In this document: piece by piece, positions 28,483 through 37,503 of the stretch
Numbering within the stretch: the first letter of the stretch is position 1
Layout of the letters: each line of letters starts with the position of its first letter
Origin: Luteimonas aquatica
GTDB taxonomy: Bacteria; Pseudomonadota; Gammaproteobacteria; Xanthomonadales; Xanthomonadaceae
Assembly: GCF_022662575.1 (NCBI RefSeq)
Contig: NZ_JALBFU010000002.1
Coordinates: forward strand, 496,001-560,000
DNA: 64,000 bases
Direction of reading: 5' to 3'
Translations under genes and position numbers: made by a program
The notes under the pieces: model-generated
Seen by the model: only the letters and a program-made list of their open reading frames with translations
What the model was told of the DNA's origin: nothing
The model's database searches: none

Positions 28483-30939
28483 ATGTCGCTGAAACAACAT
28501 GTGCTGTGCCTGTCCATGCGTCGCGCGCTGATCGGCGCGTGCGTCCTGTCGTTCGCCGGGGCGGGATTCGCCCAGGAGGCTTCGCCGGCACCGGCGGCGG
28601 CCGACGCGCCGCGGGAGGAGGCGGTCACGCTGGACCGCATCATGGTCACGGCGCAGAGCCGCGAGCAGGAATTGCAGGACGTCCCGATCGCGCTGCAGGT
28701 GGTCAACCAGCGCATGCTCGACGACATCGCCGCGCAGGACCTGGGCGACATCGACAGTTTCGTTCCCGGCCTGCAGGTCGACAGCCTGCAGCCCACCCAG
28801 CCGGAATTCCGCCTGCGCGGCATCCAGACCAACGACTTCGGCATCGGCACCGATCCGGCGGTAGGCGTTTTCATCGACGGCGTCTACGCCGGGCACGGCG
28901 GCGGCGTGCTGCTGCCTTTCACCGATGTCGAGCGCATCGAGGTGCTGAAGGGGCCGCAGGGCACCCTGTTCGGCCGCAACACCGCCGCCGGCGCGATCTC
29001 GGTGGTCACCAACAAGCCGGGCAAGGAGCTGGAGGCGCGCGCCAAGCTGCGCCTGGGCAACGACCACCGGCAATACCTGGAGGCGATGCTGAACCTGCCG
29101 ACCAGCGAGGACTCCGCACTGCGCTTGAACGGCCTGTTCAACCACAGCAACGGCTGGCTGCGCGACGCCGCCACCGGCGAGGACCTCAGTCCGGAGAACA
29201 ACTGGGCCACGCGCGCCGCCTTCCGCACCCGCCTGGGCGACAACACCAGCCTGCAGCTGAGCTGGGACCACGAGAGCATGGACCAGCGCGCGCAGGCCAC
29301 CACCGGCATCGTGCCGCTGCCCGCGGCGCCGGGGCTGCCGCCGCTGCCGGTCGACGAGAACGCCTATCTGGATCCGCGCAAGATCCCCACCACCAACGAC
29401 ACCATCGGCAACGGCAATGCCGAGACCCGGCGCTACGACGGCCTGACGCTGAGCATCGAGCACAGCTTCGAGTGGGGGCACTTCGCCTCCACCTCGGCCT
29501 GGCACGACTACGACGCCGCCAACGCCGGCGTCGACGAGGACGGCACCAACCGCCGTTACCTGTACGTGGATTCGACCAATACCGAGAGCAACCGCAACTA
29601 CTACCAGGAGTTCAAGTTCAGCGGCAGCAACGACCGCATCGACTGGGTGGCCGGTGCCAGCTACTACAAGGAAGAGGCGCGGCAGAGCAGCGAGATCAAC
29701 AGCTTCACCGATGCCGTGGACACCATCGTGCAGAACCTGGGCCTGGCGCCGACGCCGGACGGACGCCTGTACGGCTTCTTCGACGACGTGCTGCGCGCCA
29801 ACGGCATTCCTCTGACGCTGATGGGGCATCGCTGGAACGAGGCCTTCATCAACCATCTCGACACCAAGGCCTACGCGGCCTTCGGCGACGTGATCTGGCA
29901 CGTCAACGACAAGTTCAACCTGACCTTCGGTCTGCGCTACACGCGCGACGAGAAGCAGTTCAGCTGGTTGAACAACCCGCGCTCGGCGCCGACCCTCGAC
30001 GCCACCCTCGACCAGCTGCAGGCGATCGGCTTCTTCGACATGGTCGGCATCCCGCGCGAGGCGTTCGTCTTCGACATCGCCTTCATCGATCCGCCGGCGG
30101 TGATGAACAAGGGCAGGACGGTGCGCGACAAGCATTCCTGGAGCGACTGGAGCCCGCGCCTGGTCGCCGACTACCATTTCAACGACGACCTCATGGTCTA
30201 CGCCTCGCTGGCCAAGGGCTACAAGGCGGGCGGCTTCAACACCGTGCAGATCGGCAGCCGCTTCGACAACGAGGACGTGTGGAACTTCGAGACCGGCATC
30301 AAGCAGGCCTTCCCGGAGCTGCGCCTGCAGTACAACGCCTCGGCCTACTACTACCGCTACAACGATCGCCAGTCGGTGTTCCTGGACCGGAGCACCACGA
30401 TCCCGCGCTTCGTCGTGGATACCGCCGACCTCGAGGCCTACGGGCTCGACTTCGACCTGACCTGGCAGGCCACCGAGGCGCTTGGCCTGGATTTCAACGC
30501 GGCCTACATCGACTCCACCTATCGCACCTACGAATCGATCAGCGGCACCAACCTCAACGGCCAGCCCACCGGCGAGCCGTCCTGGTCCTTCGCCGGCGGC
30601 CTGAACTACCTCTGGCGCCTGCCCAACGACAGCGACCTGCGCTTCGTGCTGCGCCATGCCTACCGCGGCAAGACCCGCTGCAACGACGAATCGCAGAACC
30701 AGAACGAATGCGGGCTGAGCAATGCCCTCGCGCTGGGCGAGGCGCAGAACCGCACCGACGCCCGCCTCACCTGGACCGCGCCGCGCGGCCACTGGAGCTG
30801 GTCGGTCTACGGCAACAACCTGTTCGACAACCAGTACATCAACTCGCTCGGCACCTATGGCAAGACCGTGCTGGGCACCGTCGGCGCGCGCGTCACCACG
30901 CCGCGCACGTACGGCGTGGAGGTCGGGCTGAAGTTCTGA
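28483..30939 (+). CDS. TonB-dependent outer-membrane receptor
   Basis: The 818-residue protein has a signal peptide ending near AGAGFAQ, a TonB-box-like segment (DRIMVTAQ), a plug domain (DVPIALQVVNQRML, RLRGIQTNDFG, VERIEVLKGPQGTLFGRNTAAGAI), and a 22-strand-type barrel ending in Phe (YGVEVGLKF). The RIEVLKGPQGTLFGRN motif is typical of the FecA/sugar-receptor-like branch. The ligand is unknown. GGGGAGAGGG precedes ATG 28483. It is the third gene of the cassette and may import a product handled by the two upstream lipoproteins. Confidence 0.92.
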   Translation: MSLKQHVLCLSMRRALIGACVLSFAGAGFAQEASPAPAAADAPREEAVTLDRIMVTAQSREQELQDVPIALQVVNQRMLDDIAAQDLGDIDSFVPGLQVDSLQPTQPEFRLRGIQTNDFGIGTDPAVGVFIDGVYAGHGGGVLLPFTDVERIEVLKGPQGTLFGRNTAAGAISVVTNKPGKELEARAKLRLGNDHRQYLEAMLNLPTSEDSALRLNGLFNHSNGWLRDAATGEDLSPENNWATRAAFRTRLGDNTSLQLSWDHESMDQRAQATTGIVPLPAAPGLPPLPVDENAYLDPRKIPTTNDTIGNGNAETRRYDGLTLSIEHSFEWGHFASTSAWHDYDAANAGVDEDGTNRRYLYVDSTNTESNRNYYQEFKFSGSNDRIDWVAGASYYKEEARQSSEINSFTDAVDTIVQNLGLAPTPDGRLYGFFDDVLRANGIPLTLMGHRWNEAFINHLDTKAYAAFGDVIWHVNDKFNLTFGLRYTRDEKQFSWLNNPRSAPTLDATLDQLQAIGFFDMVGIPREAFVFDIAFIDPPAVMNKGRTVRDKHSWSDWSPRLVADYHFNDDLMVYASLAKGYKAGGFNTVQIGSRFDNEDVWNFETGIKQAFPELRLQYNASAYYYRYNDRQSVFLDRSTTIPRFVVDTADLEAYGLDFDLTWQATEALGLDFNAAYIDSTYRTYESISGTNLNGQPTGEPSWSFAGGLNYLWRLPNDSDLRFVLRHAYRGKTRCNDESQNQNECGLSNALALGEAQNRTDARLTWTAPRGHWSWSVYGNNLFDNQYINSLGTYGKTVLGTVGARVTTPRTYGVEVGLKF

Positions 30940-31039
30940 CCTCGGCGCATTGCGCCTCCGCCGTCCCGGAGCGGGCGGCGGGCGCCGCACGCCCGTCGCC
31001 GGGGTTTTGGTTTGCGGGCGTTCCCGGCATGCTTGTCGC

Positions 31040-33187
31040 ATGCCGGCTTCCGCCCCCGCCCGCCACACGGACCCCGCGCACGTCCCGCTCACCGCCCTGC
31101 CGGGCGTGGGCGCGCGCGTGGCGGAGAAGCTGGCCGCGCGCGACCTGCGCAACCTGCAGGACCTGTGGCTGCTGTTGCCGCGCCAGTACGAGGACCGCAC
31201 GGCGCTGACGCCGATCCGCGCGCTGCAGCCGGGCGTGGCGGCGCAGGTGGAGGGCCGGGTGGAGGCGGTGGAGCGCGGTTTCCGCTACCGGCCCGTGCTG
31301 CGCGTGGCCGTCGGCGACGAGTCGCATGCCACCCTGGTGCTGCGTTTCTTCCATTTCCGCGCCGCGCAGGCGGCGCAGTTCGTGCCGGGCGCGCGGCTGC
31401 GCGCCTACGGCACGCCGCGCCCCGGCCAGCACGGGCTGGAAATCGTGCATCCGAGCTATCGCATCCTCGGCGAGGACGAAGCCGGCACGCTCAGCGAAGG
31501 GCTCGATCCGGTCTATCCCGCCATCGAGGGCGTCGGACCGGCGACCGTGCGCAAGCTGATCGGGCAGGCGCTGGATCATCTTCCCGAGGAGCAGGCACTG
31601 GAACTGCTGCCGCAGGCCTGGCTGCGCGAGCGCGCGCTGCCCGGCCTGCGCGAGGCGCTGCTGGCCATGCATCGCCCGCCCAGGGACGCGGACGTCGCCG
31701 CGCTGCTGGCCGGCACGCATCCCGCGCAGCGGCGCCTGGCGTTGGAGGAACTGCTCGCCCACCACCTCAGCCTGCGCCGGCAGCGGATCGCGCTGCAGGC
31801 GCACGCGGCTTCGGCGCTGCGGGGCGAAACGCTCGCCGACCGGCTGCGCGCGTCGCTGCCGTTCGCGCTCACCGGCGCGCAGGCGCGCGTGTACGCGCAG
31901 GTGCGCGAGGACCTGGCCAAGCCGATGCCGATGCTGCGCCTGGTGCAGGGCGATGTCGGCAGCGGCAAGACGGTGGTCGCGGCGCTCGCGGCGCTGCTGG
32001 CGATCGAGGACGGCCGGCAGGCGGCGCTGATGGCACCGACCGAACTGCTCGCCGAGCAGCATCTGAACAACCTGCGCGCGTGGCTGGAGCCGCTGGGCGT
32101 GCGCATTGCCTGGCTGGCGGGCAAGGTCGCCGGCCGCGCGCGCGAAGCCGCGCTGGCGGCGGTGGCCGGCGGCCAGGCGCAACTGGTGGTCGGCACCCAT
32201 GCGCTGATGCAGGAAGGCGTGGTCTTCCGCGATCTCGCACTGGCGATCGTCGACGAGCAGCACCGCTTCGGCGTGCACCAGCGCCTGGCGCTGCGCGACA
32301 AGGGCGGGGAGGGCGGCCGCGTTCCGCACCAGCTGGTGATGACCGCGACGCCGATCCCGCGCACGCTGGCGATGGCGGCCTACGCCGATCTCGACGTCTC
32401 GGCGATCGACGAACTGCCGCCGGGCCGCACGCCCGTGCAGACGGTGGTGCTCAGCGGCGAGCGGCGGCCGGAACTGGTGGAGCGCATCCGCACCGCCTGC
32501 GCCGAGGGGCGGCAGGCGTACTGGGTGTGCACGATCATCGACGAGTCGGAGGACAGCGAGAAGTCCGGCCAGGGGTGGCCGGGCTCCGGAAGGACCCGCA
32601 TCGAAGCGCAGGCCGCGCAGGCCACGTTCGAGGCCTTGTCGAAGGCCTTGCCGCGGCTGCGCGTGGGCTTCGTGCACGGGCGCATGAAGGCGCGCGAGAA
32701 GCAGGCGGCGATGGCCGCCTTCAAGGCCGGCGAGCTCGACCTGCTGGTGGCGACCACGGTCATCGAGGTCGGCGTCGACGTGCCCAACGCCTCCCTGATG
32801 ATCGTCGAGAACGCGGAAAGGCTCGGACTGGCGCAGCTGCACCAGCTGCGCGGCCGCGTCGGCCGCGGCGCCGCGGCCTCGACCTGCGTGCTGCTGTACC
32901 AGTCGCCGCTCTCGGCCATGGCCAGGCAGCGCCTGGAAACCATGCGCCAGACCAACGACGGCTTCCTGATCGCCGAGAAGGACCTGGAGCTGCGCGGTCC
33001 GGGCGAACTGCTCGGCACCCGCCAGACCGGCCTGGCCGCCTTCCGCGTCGCCGACCTGGCGCGCGATGCCGACCTGCTGCCGTTCGTGCACCGCATCGCC
33101 GAGCGGCTGCTGCAGGAATCGCCGCAGCTGGCCGATCGCCTGGTCGACCGCTGGATCGGCAGCGCGGCGCGCTATGCCGCCGCCTGA
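31040..33187 (+). CDS. recG: ATP-dependent DNA helicase RecG
   Basis: RecG remodels stalled replication forks and branched DNA. The 715-residue protein has the N-terminal wedge/OB domain (LTALPGVGARVAEKLAARDL) and both helicase domains: Walker A GDVGSGKT, DEQHRFG in motif II, TATPIPRTLAM, and the C-terminal VATTVIEVGVDVPNAS with HQLRGRVGRG. Compared with E. coli RecG, an insertion of about 15 residues (DSEKSGQGWPGSGRTRI) interrupts the DESE-EAQAA segment. ATG 31040 is preferred; the frame continues upstream without protein-like sequence. Confidence 0.96.
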   Translation: MPASAPARHTDPAHVPLTALPGVGARVAEKLAARDLRNLQDLWLLLPRQYEDRTALTPIRALQPGVAAQVEGRVEAVERGFRYRPVLRVAVGDESHATLVLRFFHFRAAQAAQFVPGARLRAYGTPRPGQHGLEIVHPSYRILGEDEAGTLSEGLDPVYPAIEGVGPATVRKLIGQALDHLPEEQALELLPQAWLRERALPGLREALLAMHRPPRDADVAALLAGTHPAQRRLALEELLAHHLSLRRQRIALQAHAASALRGETLADRLRASLPFALTGAQARVYAQVREDLAKPMPMLRLVQGDVGSGKTVVAALAALLAIEDGRQAALMAPTELLAEQHLNNLRAWLEPLGVRIAWLAGKVAGRAREAALAAVAGGQAQLVVGTHALMQEGVVFRDLALAIVDEQHRFGVHQRLALRDKGGEGGRVPHQLVMTATPIPRTLAMAAYADLDVSAIDELPPGRTPVQTVVLSGERRPELVERIRTACAEGRQAYWVCTIIDESEDSEKSGQGWPGSGRTRIEAQAAQATFEALSKALPRLRVGFVHGRMKAREKQAAMAAFKAGELDLLVATTVIEVGVDVPNASLMIVENAERLGLAQLHQLRGRVGRGAAASTCVLLYQSPLSAMARQRLETMRQTNDGFLIAEKDLELRGPGELLGTRQTGLAAFRVADLARDADLLPFVHRIAERLLQESPQLADRLVDRWIGSAARYAAA

Positions 33188-33830
33188 GGACGCGTATTTT
33201 AAGGACGCGCATCCGGAGCGGCAGGACGCCGGGCAGGCCTCCGCCGCCATGCGCTGGTTCGGCGCGGATTTCGCGCGGCTGCATCCGGCCCTGCAGGCCT
33301 TGCACCGCGGCGGCGGAACGCTGCGCGGCGAGGTCGAGGTGAGCACGGGCAGCGGCCTTGGCGGCCTGCTCGGACGTCGCCTCGCGCGCCGTCTCGGAAT
33401 TCCGCTGCAACCGGCGCGGCAACCGTTCGAGGTCGCGATCGAGCATGCGGCCGGCGCGATGCGCTGGCGTCGGCGCTTCGGCGCCGGCGGCGAACTGCTG
33501 TCCACGTTCCGGCCGGTCGGGCGCTATCCGGACGGCCATTGGCGCGAGCGCAACGGGCCGGTCGAACTGCGGCTGGGCGTCGACCTGGCCGACGGCGGCT
33601 GGCGCTGGCGCCTGCTCGGCCTGCGTGCGTTCGCGCTGCCGCTGCCGCGCTGGCCGCTGCGCACGCAGGCCGACAAGCGGGTCGAGGCCGACGGTCGCTA
33701 TCGCTTCGGCGTCGCGTTCTCGCTGGCCGCCGTCGGCCTGCTGCTGCGCTACGAGGGCGTGCTGCGGATCGTGCCGGACCCGCGCGCCGGCCCGGGGCAG
33801 GGCGCGGCCCGGCCCGACGAAACGGGGTAG
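33174..33830 (+). CDS. DUF4166 domain protein
   Basis: The 218-residue protein is a single DUF4166-like domain (WFGADFARLHPALQALHRGGGTLRGEVEV, then LGGLLGRRLARRLGIPL, and MRWRRRFGAGGELLSTF). Such domains often follow a saccharopine-dehydrogenase-like domain; here it stands alone. Function is unknown. ATG 33174 overlaps the recG end by 14 bases; ATG 33249 (MRWFGAD) is a possible shorter start. Neither has a clear ribosome-binding site. Confidence 0.7.
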   Translation: MPPPEDAYFKDAHPERQDAGQASAAMRWFGADFARLHPALQALHRGGGTLRGEVEVSTGSGLGGLLGRRLARRLGIPLQPARQPFEVAIEHAAGAMRWRRRFGAGGELLSTFRPVGRYPDGHWRERNGPVELRLGVDLADGGWRWRLLGLRAFALPLPRWPLRTQADKRVEADGRYRFGVAFSLAAVGLLLRYEGVLRIVPDPRAGPGQGAARPDETG

Positions 33831-33857
33831 AATTCCCCGCCGAGTCCGGATTTCAGG

Positions 33858-34790
33858 ATGACCGACAAGACTCCGCTGCTCATCGACACCGACCCCGGCG
33901 TCGACGACGCCCTCGCCCTGCTGATGGCATTCGACGATCCGCGCCACGAGATCGTCGGCCTGACCATCGCCGCCGGCAACGTCGGCCTGCGGCATACCGT
34001 CGCCAACGCGCTCAAGCTGTGCGAGGTCGCCGGGCGCCAGGACATCCCGGTGTTCGCCGGCTGCGCCGGACCGCTGCTGCATCCGGCGCCCGATGCCGGC
34101 TACGTGCACGGCCAGGACGGCTTCGGCGACGTCGGCTACGACGCCGCGAAACGCCAGGTCGAGGCCGAGCACGCCGCGCTGGCGATCCTGCGCCTGTCGC
34201 ACGAGCACGCCGGCCGGCTGCTGCTGGTGGCGCTGGGGCCGCTGACCAACATCGCGCTGGCGCTCAAGCTCGATCCCACCCTGCCGCAGCGCGTGGCGCG
34301 CTTCGTGGTGATGGGCGGTGCGGTGACCTGCCAGGGCAACATCACCCCGGCCGCCGAGTTCAACATCTATTACGACCCGGAAGCCGCGCATATCGTGCTC
34401 GAGGCCTTCGAGCGCATCGAGCTGGCCGACTGGGAGGCGGTGATCGCGCACGGCCTGCATCACGAGCGCGTGGCGCGCTGGCTGCAGTCCGGCTCCGCGC
34501 ACGGGCGCTTCTACGAGCGCATCTCCGAGAAGACCCGGCTGTGGTCGATCGACCGGCGCGGCGACCATTGGTTCGCCGCCGACGCCCTGGCGATGGCCTT
34601 CGCGCTGGCGCCGGAGGGCGCGCTGGAGGTCGTGGACCGGCCGGTGGCGATCGAGCTCGAGGGCCGCCATGGCCGCGGCGCCACCGTGGTCGACTGGCGC
34701 CGCGAGAGCGGGCGCCCGGACAAGGTGGCGATCCTGATGCGCTACGACCAGGCCCGGTTCGAAGGCCTGATCGAGGCGGCCCTGCGCTAG
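33858..34790 (+). CDS. nucleoside hydrolase (inosine-uridine-preferring type)
   Basis: Nucleoside hydrolases split the N-glycosidic bond of ribonucleosides for salvage. The 310-residue protein opens with LLIDTDPGVDDALALLMAF, the calcium-binding aspartate motif of the family. It also has LLLVALGPLTNIALAL, RFVVMGGAVTCQGN and AEFNIYYDPEAAHIVL. Base preference cannot be read from the sequence. The start ATG 33858 is 27 bases after the DUF4166 gene. Confidence 0.94.
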   Translation: MTDKTPLLIDTDPGVDDALALLMAFDDPRHEIVGLTIAAGNVGLRHTVANALKLCEVAGRQDIPVFAGCAGPLLHPAPDAGYVHGQDGFGDVGYDAAKRQVEAEHAALAILRLSHEHAGRLLLVALGPLTNIALALKLDPTLPQRVARFVVMGGAVTCQGNITPAAEFNIYYDPEAAHIVLEAFERIELADWEAVIAHGLHHERVARWLQSGSAHGRFYERISEKTRLWSIDRRGDHWFAADALAMAFALAPEGALEVVDRPVAIELEGRHGRGATVVDWRRESGRPDKVAILMRYDQARFEGLIEAALR

Positions 34791-34837
34791 GCGCGGGAGC
34801 CGCCGGGGCGGGCCGGGCGCGCGGAGAAACCGGGTGC

Positions 34838-34867
34838 TTGCGCCGCCCCGGGAATTCTGGTTAAAAT
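34838..34867 (+). promoter_or_regulatory. sigma-70 promoter of rpmE2
   Basis: TTGCGC (34838-34843) and TAAAAT (34862-34867) are separated by 18 bp and lie 33 bases before the rpmE2 start. Confidence 0.65.
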
Positions 34868-34900
34868 GCCGCTCTTTCCTTGCGTGAATTGGTGCCCGCC

Positions 34901-35143
34901 ATGAAGGCCGACATCCACCCCCAGTACCGCGACGTCGTCTTCCAGGACGTCACCTCGGACTTCAAGTTCCTGACCCGCTCGACCCTTGGCAGCAAGGAGA
35001 CGATCAAGTGGGAGGACGGCAACGAGTACCCGCTGATCAAGGTGGAAATCTCGTCGGCGACGCATCCGTTCTATACCGGCCAGAACAAGGTGATGGACAC
35101 CAGCGGCCGTATCGACAAGTTCAAGCGCCGCTACACCAAGTAA
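34901..35143 (+). CDS. rpmE2: 50S ribosomal protein L31, type B
   Basis: The 80-residue protein matches L31 type B ([53 protein letters not shown]). It lacks the zinc-binding cysteines of type A, so it belongs to the form used by many bacteria during zinc shortage. In this lineage it is often the only L31, so zinc regulation should not be assumed. It has its own promoter and terminator. Confidence 0.96.
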   Translation: MKADIHPQYRDVVFQDVTSDFKFLTRSTLGSKETIKWEDGNEYPLIKVEISSATHPFYTGQNKVMDTSGRIDKFKRRYTK

Positions 35144-35165
35144 GCCGCGCCACGCGACGCCGCTG

Positions 35166-35195
35166 CGGCCGCCTCCGGGCGGCCGTTTGCTTTTC
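35166..35195 (+). terminator. rho-independent terminator after rpmE2
   Basis: CGGCCGCC (35166-35173), loop TCCG and GGCGGCCG (35178-35185) are followed by TTTGCTTTT, an 8-bp GC stem with a T-run. Confidence 0.85.
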
Positions 35196-35447
35196 GGGAC
35201 TTCTTTGCGCGCGACTGTCGCGATCGGGCGCCCGCGCGCCGGCGCAGTCGCACGAGGCGGCGAGAAGCCCGCGCGCCCGCCGCCGTCCGCCCGGCGCAAC
35301 GCTGCATCGCGCGCGCCTTCCGGGAGCAGAGTCGGGACTCCAATCCTGCTATGCGATAATTGCTGCATCGCGGCAAGCCCCGTGCTTCCACCGCCGATCC
35401 CATCCACCCAGCGCTGTCCAGGCAGCGGGTCATCAGGAGTGTGTGCA
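35196..35447 (+). promoter_or_regulatory. gltA upstream region with extended -10
   Basis: This gap between the rpmE2 terminator and gltA is non-coding. TG-C-GATAAT (35352-35360) is a candidate extended -10 element. A perfect palindrome GAGTCGGGACTC (35329-35340) lies just upstream where an activator or repressor could bind. A 10-bp direct repeat GCTGCATCGC occurs at 35301-35310 and 35362-35371. No clear -35 is seen. Confidence 0.5.
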
Positions 35448-36746
35448 GTGTCAGGATCCCAGAAACTCGACCAGGTCACGTTGAACGCCGGCGACAAGTC
35501 GGTGGCCCTGCCGGTGCTCAAGCCGACGCTCGGCAACGACTGCATCGACATCGCCAAGCTCAACAAGGAAACCGGACTGTTCACCTACGACGCGGGCTTC
35601 ACCGCGACGGCGAGCTGCAAGTCCGCGATCACCTACATCGACGGCGACAAAGGCGTGCTGCTGTACCGCGGCTACCCGATCGAGCAGCTGGCCAAGGATT
35701 CCAGTTTCCTCGAGGTGGCCTACCTGCTGATGAACGGCGAGCTGCCGAGCAAGGCCGAATTCGCCGCCTTCGACGACGAGGTGACGCATCACACGATGAT
35801 GCACGAGTCGCTGAAGAACTTCCTGCACGGCTTCCACTACGACGCGCATCCGATGGCGATCCTGTGCGCCTCGGTGGCCTCGCTGTCGGCCTTCTACCAC
35901 GACACCCTGGACCTCAACGATCCGGAGCAGCGCCGCCTGGCCGCGATCCGCCTGATCGCCAAGGTGCCGACCATGGCCGCGGCCGCCTACCGCTATTCGA
36001 TCGGCTGGCCGATCCGCTACCCGCGCAACAACCTCGAATACGTCGACCGCTTCCTGCACATGATGTTCGAGGTGCCGAGCGAGCCGCTGCAGATCAGCCC
36101 GGTGGTCGCCAAGGCGCTGGACCTGCTGTTCATCCTGCACGCCGACCACGAGCAGAACGCCTCCACCTCCACCGTGCGCCTGGTCGGCTCCACCGGCGCC
36201 AACCCCTACGCCTCGGTCGCCGCCGGCATCGCCGCGCTGTGGGGACCGGCGCACGGCGGCGCCAACGAGGCGGTGCTGAAGATGCTGGCCGAGATCGGCG
36301 ACGCCAAGAACGTCGAGAGCGCCGTCGCCAAGGCCAAGGACAAGGATTCCGGCTTCCGCCTGATGGGCTTCGGCCACCGCGTCTACAAGAACTTCGACCC
36401 GCGCGCCAAGATCATCCGCGAGATGACCCACAAGGTGCTGGGCGAGCTCAACGTCGACGATCCGCTGCTGGAAGTGGCGCTGAAGCTGGAAGAGGCGGCG
36501 CTGAAGGACGAGTACTTCATCCAGCGCAAGCTGTACCCGAACGTCGACTTCTACAGCGGCATCATCTACAAGGCGCTGAAGATCCCCACCGAGATGTTCA
36601 CGGTCATGTTCGCCATCGCCCGCACCGCCGGCTGGGTGGCGCACTGGCTGGAGCAGCAGGTCGATCCGGAAGCCAAGATCGGCCGTCCGCGGCAGATCTA
36701 CACCGGCAGCGACGTGCGCGACTACGTGGCGATCGACAAGCGCTGA
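35448..36746 (+). CDS. gltA: citrate synthase (type II)
   Basis: GltA condenses acetyl-CoA and oxaloacetate to citrate, the entry to the TCA cycle. The 432-residue protein matches the hexameric, NADH-sensitive Gram-negative type: [53 protein letters not shown] and [18 protein letters not shown] hold the catalytic His and Asp. GTG 35448 is chosen because AGGAG lies 8 bases upstream; GTG 35439 is too close to it. The C-terminus DYVAIDKR is copied in the small gene at 37504. Confidence 0.97.
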   Translation: MSGSQKLDQVTLNAGDKSVALPVLKPTLGNDCIDIAKLNKETGLFTYDAGFTATASCKSAITYIDGDKGVLLYRGYPIEQLAKDSSFLEVAYLLMNGELPSKAEFAAFDDEVTHHTMMHESLKNFLHGFHYDAHPMAILCASVASLSAFYHDTLDLNDPEQRRLAAIRLIAKVPTMAAAAYRYSIGWPIRYPRNNLEYVDRFLHMMFEVPSEPLQISPVVAKALDLLFILHADHEQNASTSTVRLVGSTGANPYASVAAGIAALWGPAHGGANEAVLKMLAEIGDAKNVESAVAKAKDKDSGFRLMGFGHRVYKNFDPRAKIIREMTHKVLGELNVDDPLLEVALKLEEAALKDEYFIQRKLYPNVDFYSGIIYKALKIPTEMFTVMFAIARTAGWVAHWLEQQVDPEAKIGRPRQIYTGSDVRDYVAIDKR

Positions 36747-36749
36747 GGC

Positions 36750-37334
36750 ATGCCCGAGGCGGGCGCCGGCGCGGCCTGGTCCGGACGGCGTCCGCTGCGC
36801 GGCTTCGCCGCGTTCAAATGGCTGGTGTACGCCCTGCTGGCGGCCAACGTCCTGCTGTACGGCGTGCACGGCACCCCGACCGAGCAGGTCGACACCGGGG
36901 CCTGGGTCGTACTGCTGCTCCTGTTCGAATGGGAGACCGGCGGATGGAGGACGTCGCCGCGACTGCGGCGCTGGCTGCATGCCTTGCGCATTCCCGCCGC
37001 CGGCGCGGTGCTCTGGGCCTGCTGCGACTATGCCCTGGCGGGGGAGTGGCTGGATTTCGGCAACGCGCTGACCTGGCTCGGCGTCGTGGCGATGCTGGAG
37101 CTGGAAGTGCGCATCCCGCCGCGACGCCTGCTGCTGCATGCGCTGCGGCGCTGGATCGCGATCGCGCTGTACCTGACCCTGGCCGGATTCCTGTTCGCCT
37201 GGCTCGTGCTCGGCGCGACCGAGGGCGGCGCGGCGGTCTGGCTGGATGCCTGGGACGCGCTGCTGTGGCTGGTGGCGTTCGTGGTGATCGAGCTCAACGT
37301 GTTCGGCTTCCGGCAGTGTCCGGCGGCCCCCTGA
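36750..37334 (+). CDS. small integral membrane protein of unknown function
   Basis: The 194-residue protein has about five hydrophobic segments (WLVYALLAANVLLYGV, AWVVLLLLFEW, PAAGAVLWACCDYALAG, LTWLGVVAMLELEV, IAIALYLTLAGFLFAWLVLG) and a C-terminal LLWLVAFVVIELNVFGF. No family is recognised. It starts 3 bases after the gltA stop, so it is probably co-transcribed and translationally coupled with gltA. Confidence 0.75.
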   Translation: MPEAGAGAAWSGRRPLRGFAAFKWLVYALLAANVLLYGVHGTPTEQVDTGAWVVLLLLFEWETGGWRTSPRLRRWLHALRIPAAGAVLWACCDYALAGEWLDFGNALTWLGVVAMLELEVRIPPRRLLLHALRRWIAIALYLTLAGFLFAWLVLGATEGGAAVWLDAWDALLWLVAFVVIELNVFGFRQCPAAP

Positions 37335-37503
37335 ACCGCTCCGCGTCGTCCCGGGCCGCCGTGCCCACGCATTGCCGAGCGCGCCCGGCGTCGGACAGGA
37401 TGTCCTTGGGTGGCGAATGGCGCGCCGGACGGCGCGGGATTTGACATCGCGGTCCACCGGGGGTAATTCCTGAGCGCTCAGGATTTCCACGGGAGGACGA
37501 GCG

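Noticed and set aside
25884..28874. Minus-strand open frame of 996 codons
   Set aside because: It is antisense to the beta-helix and CXXCH lipoprotein genes, which have signal peptides and motifs.
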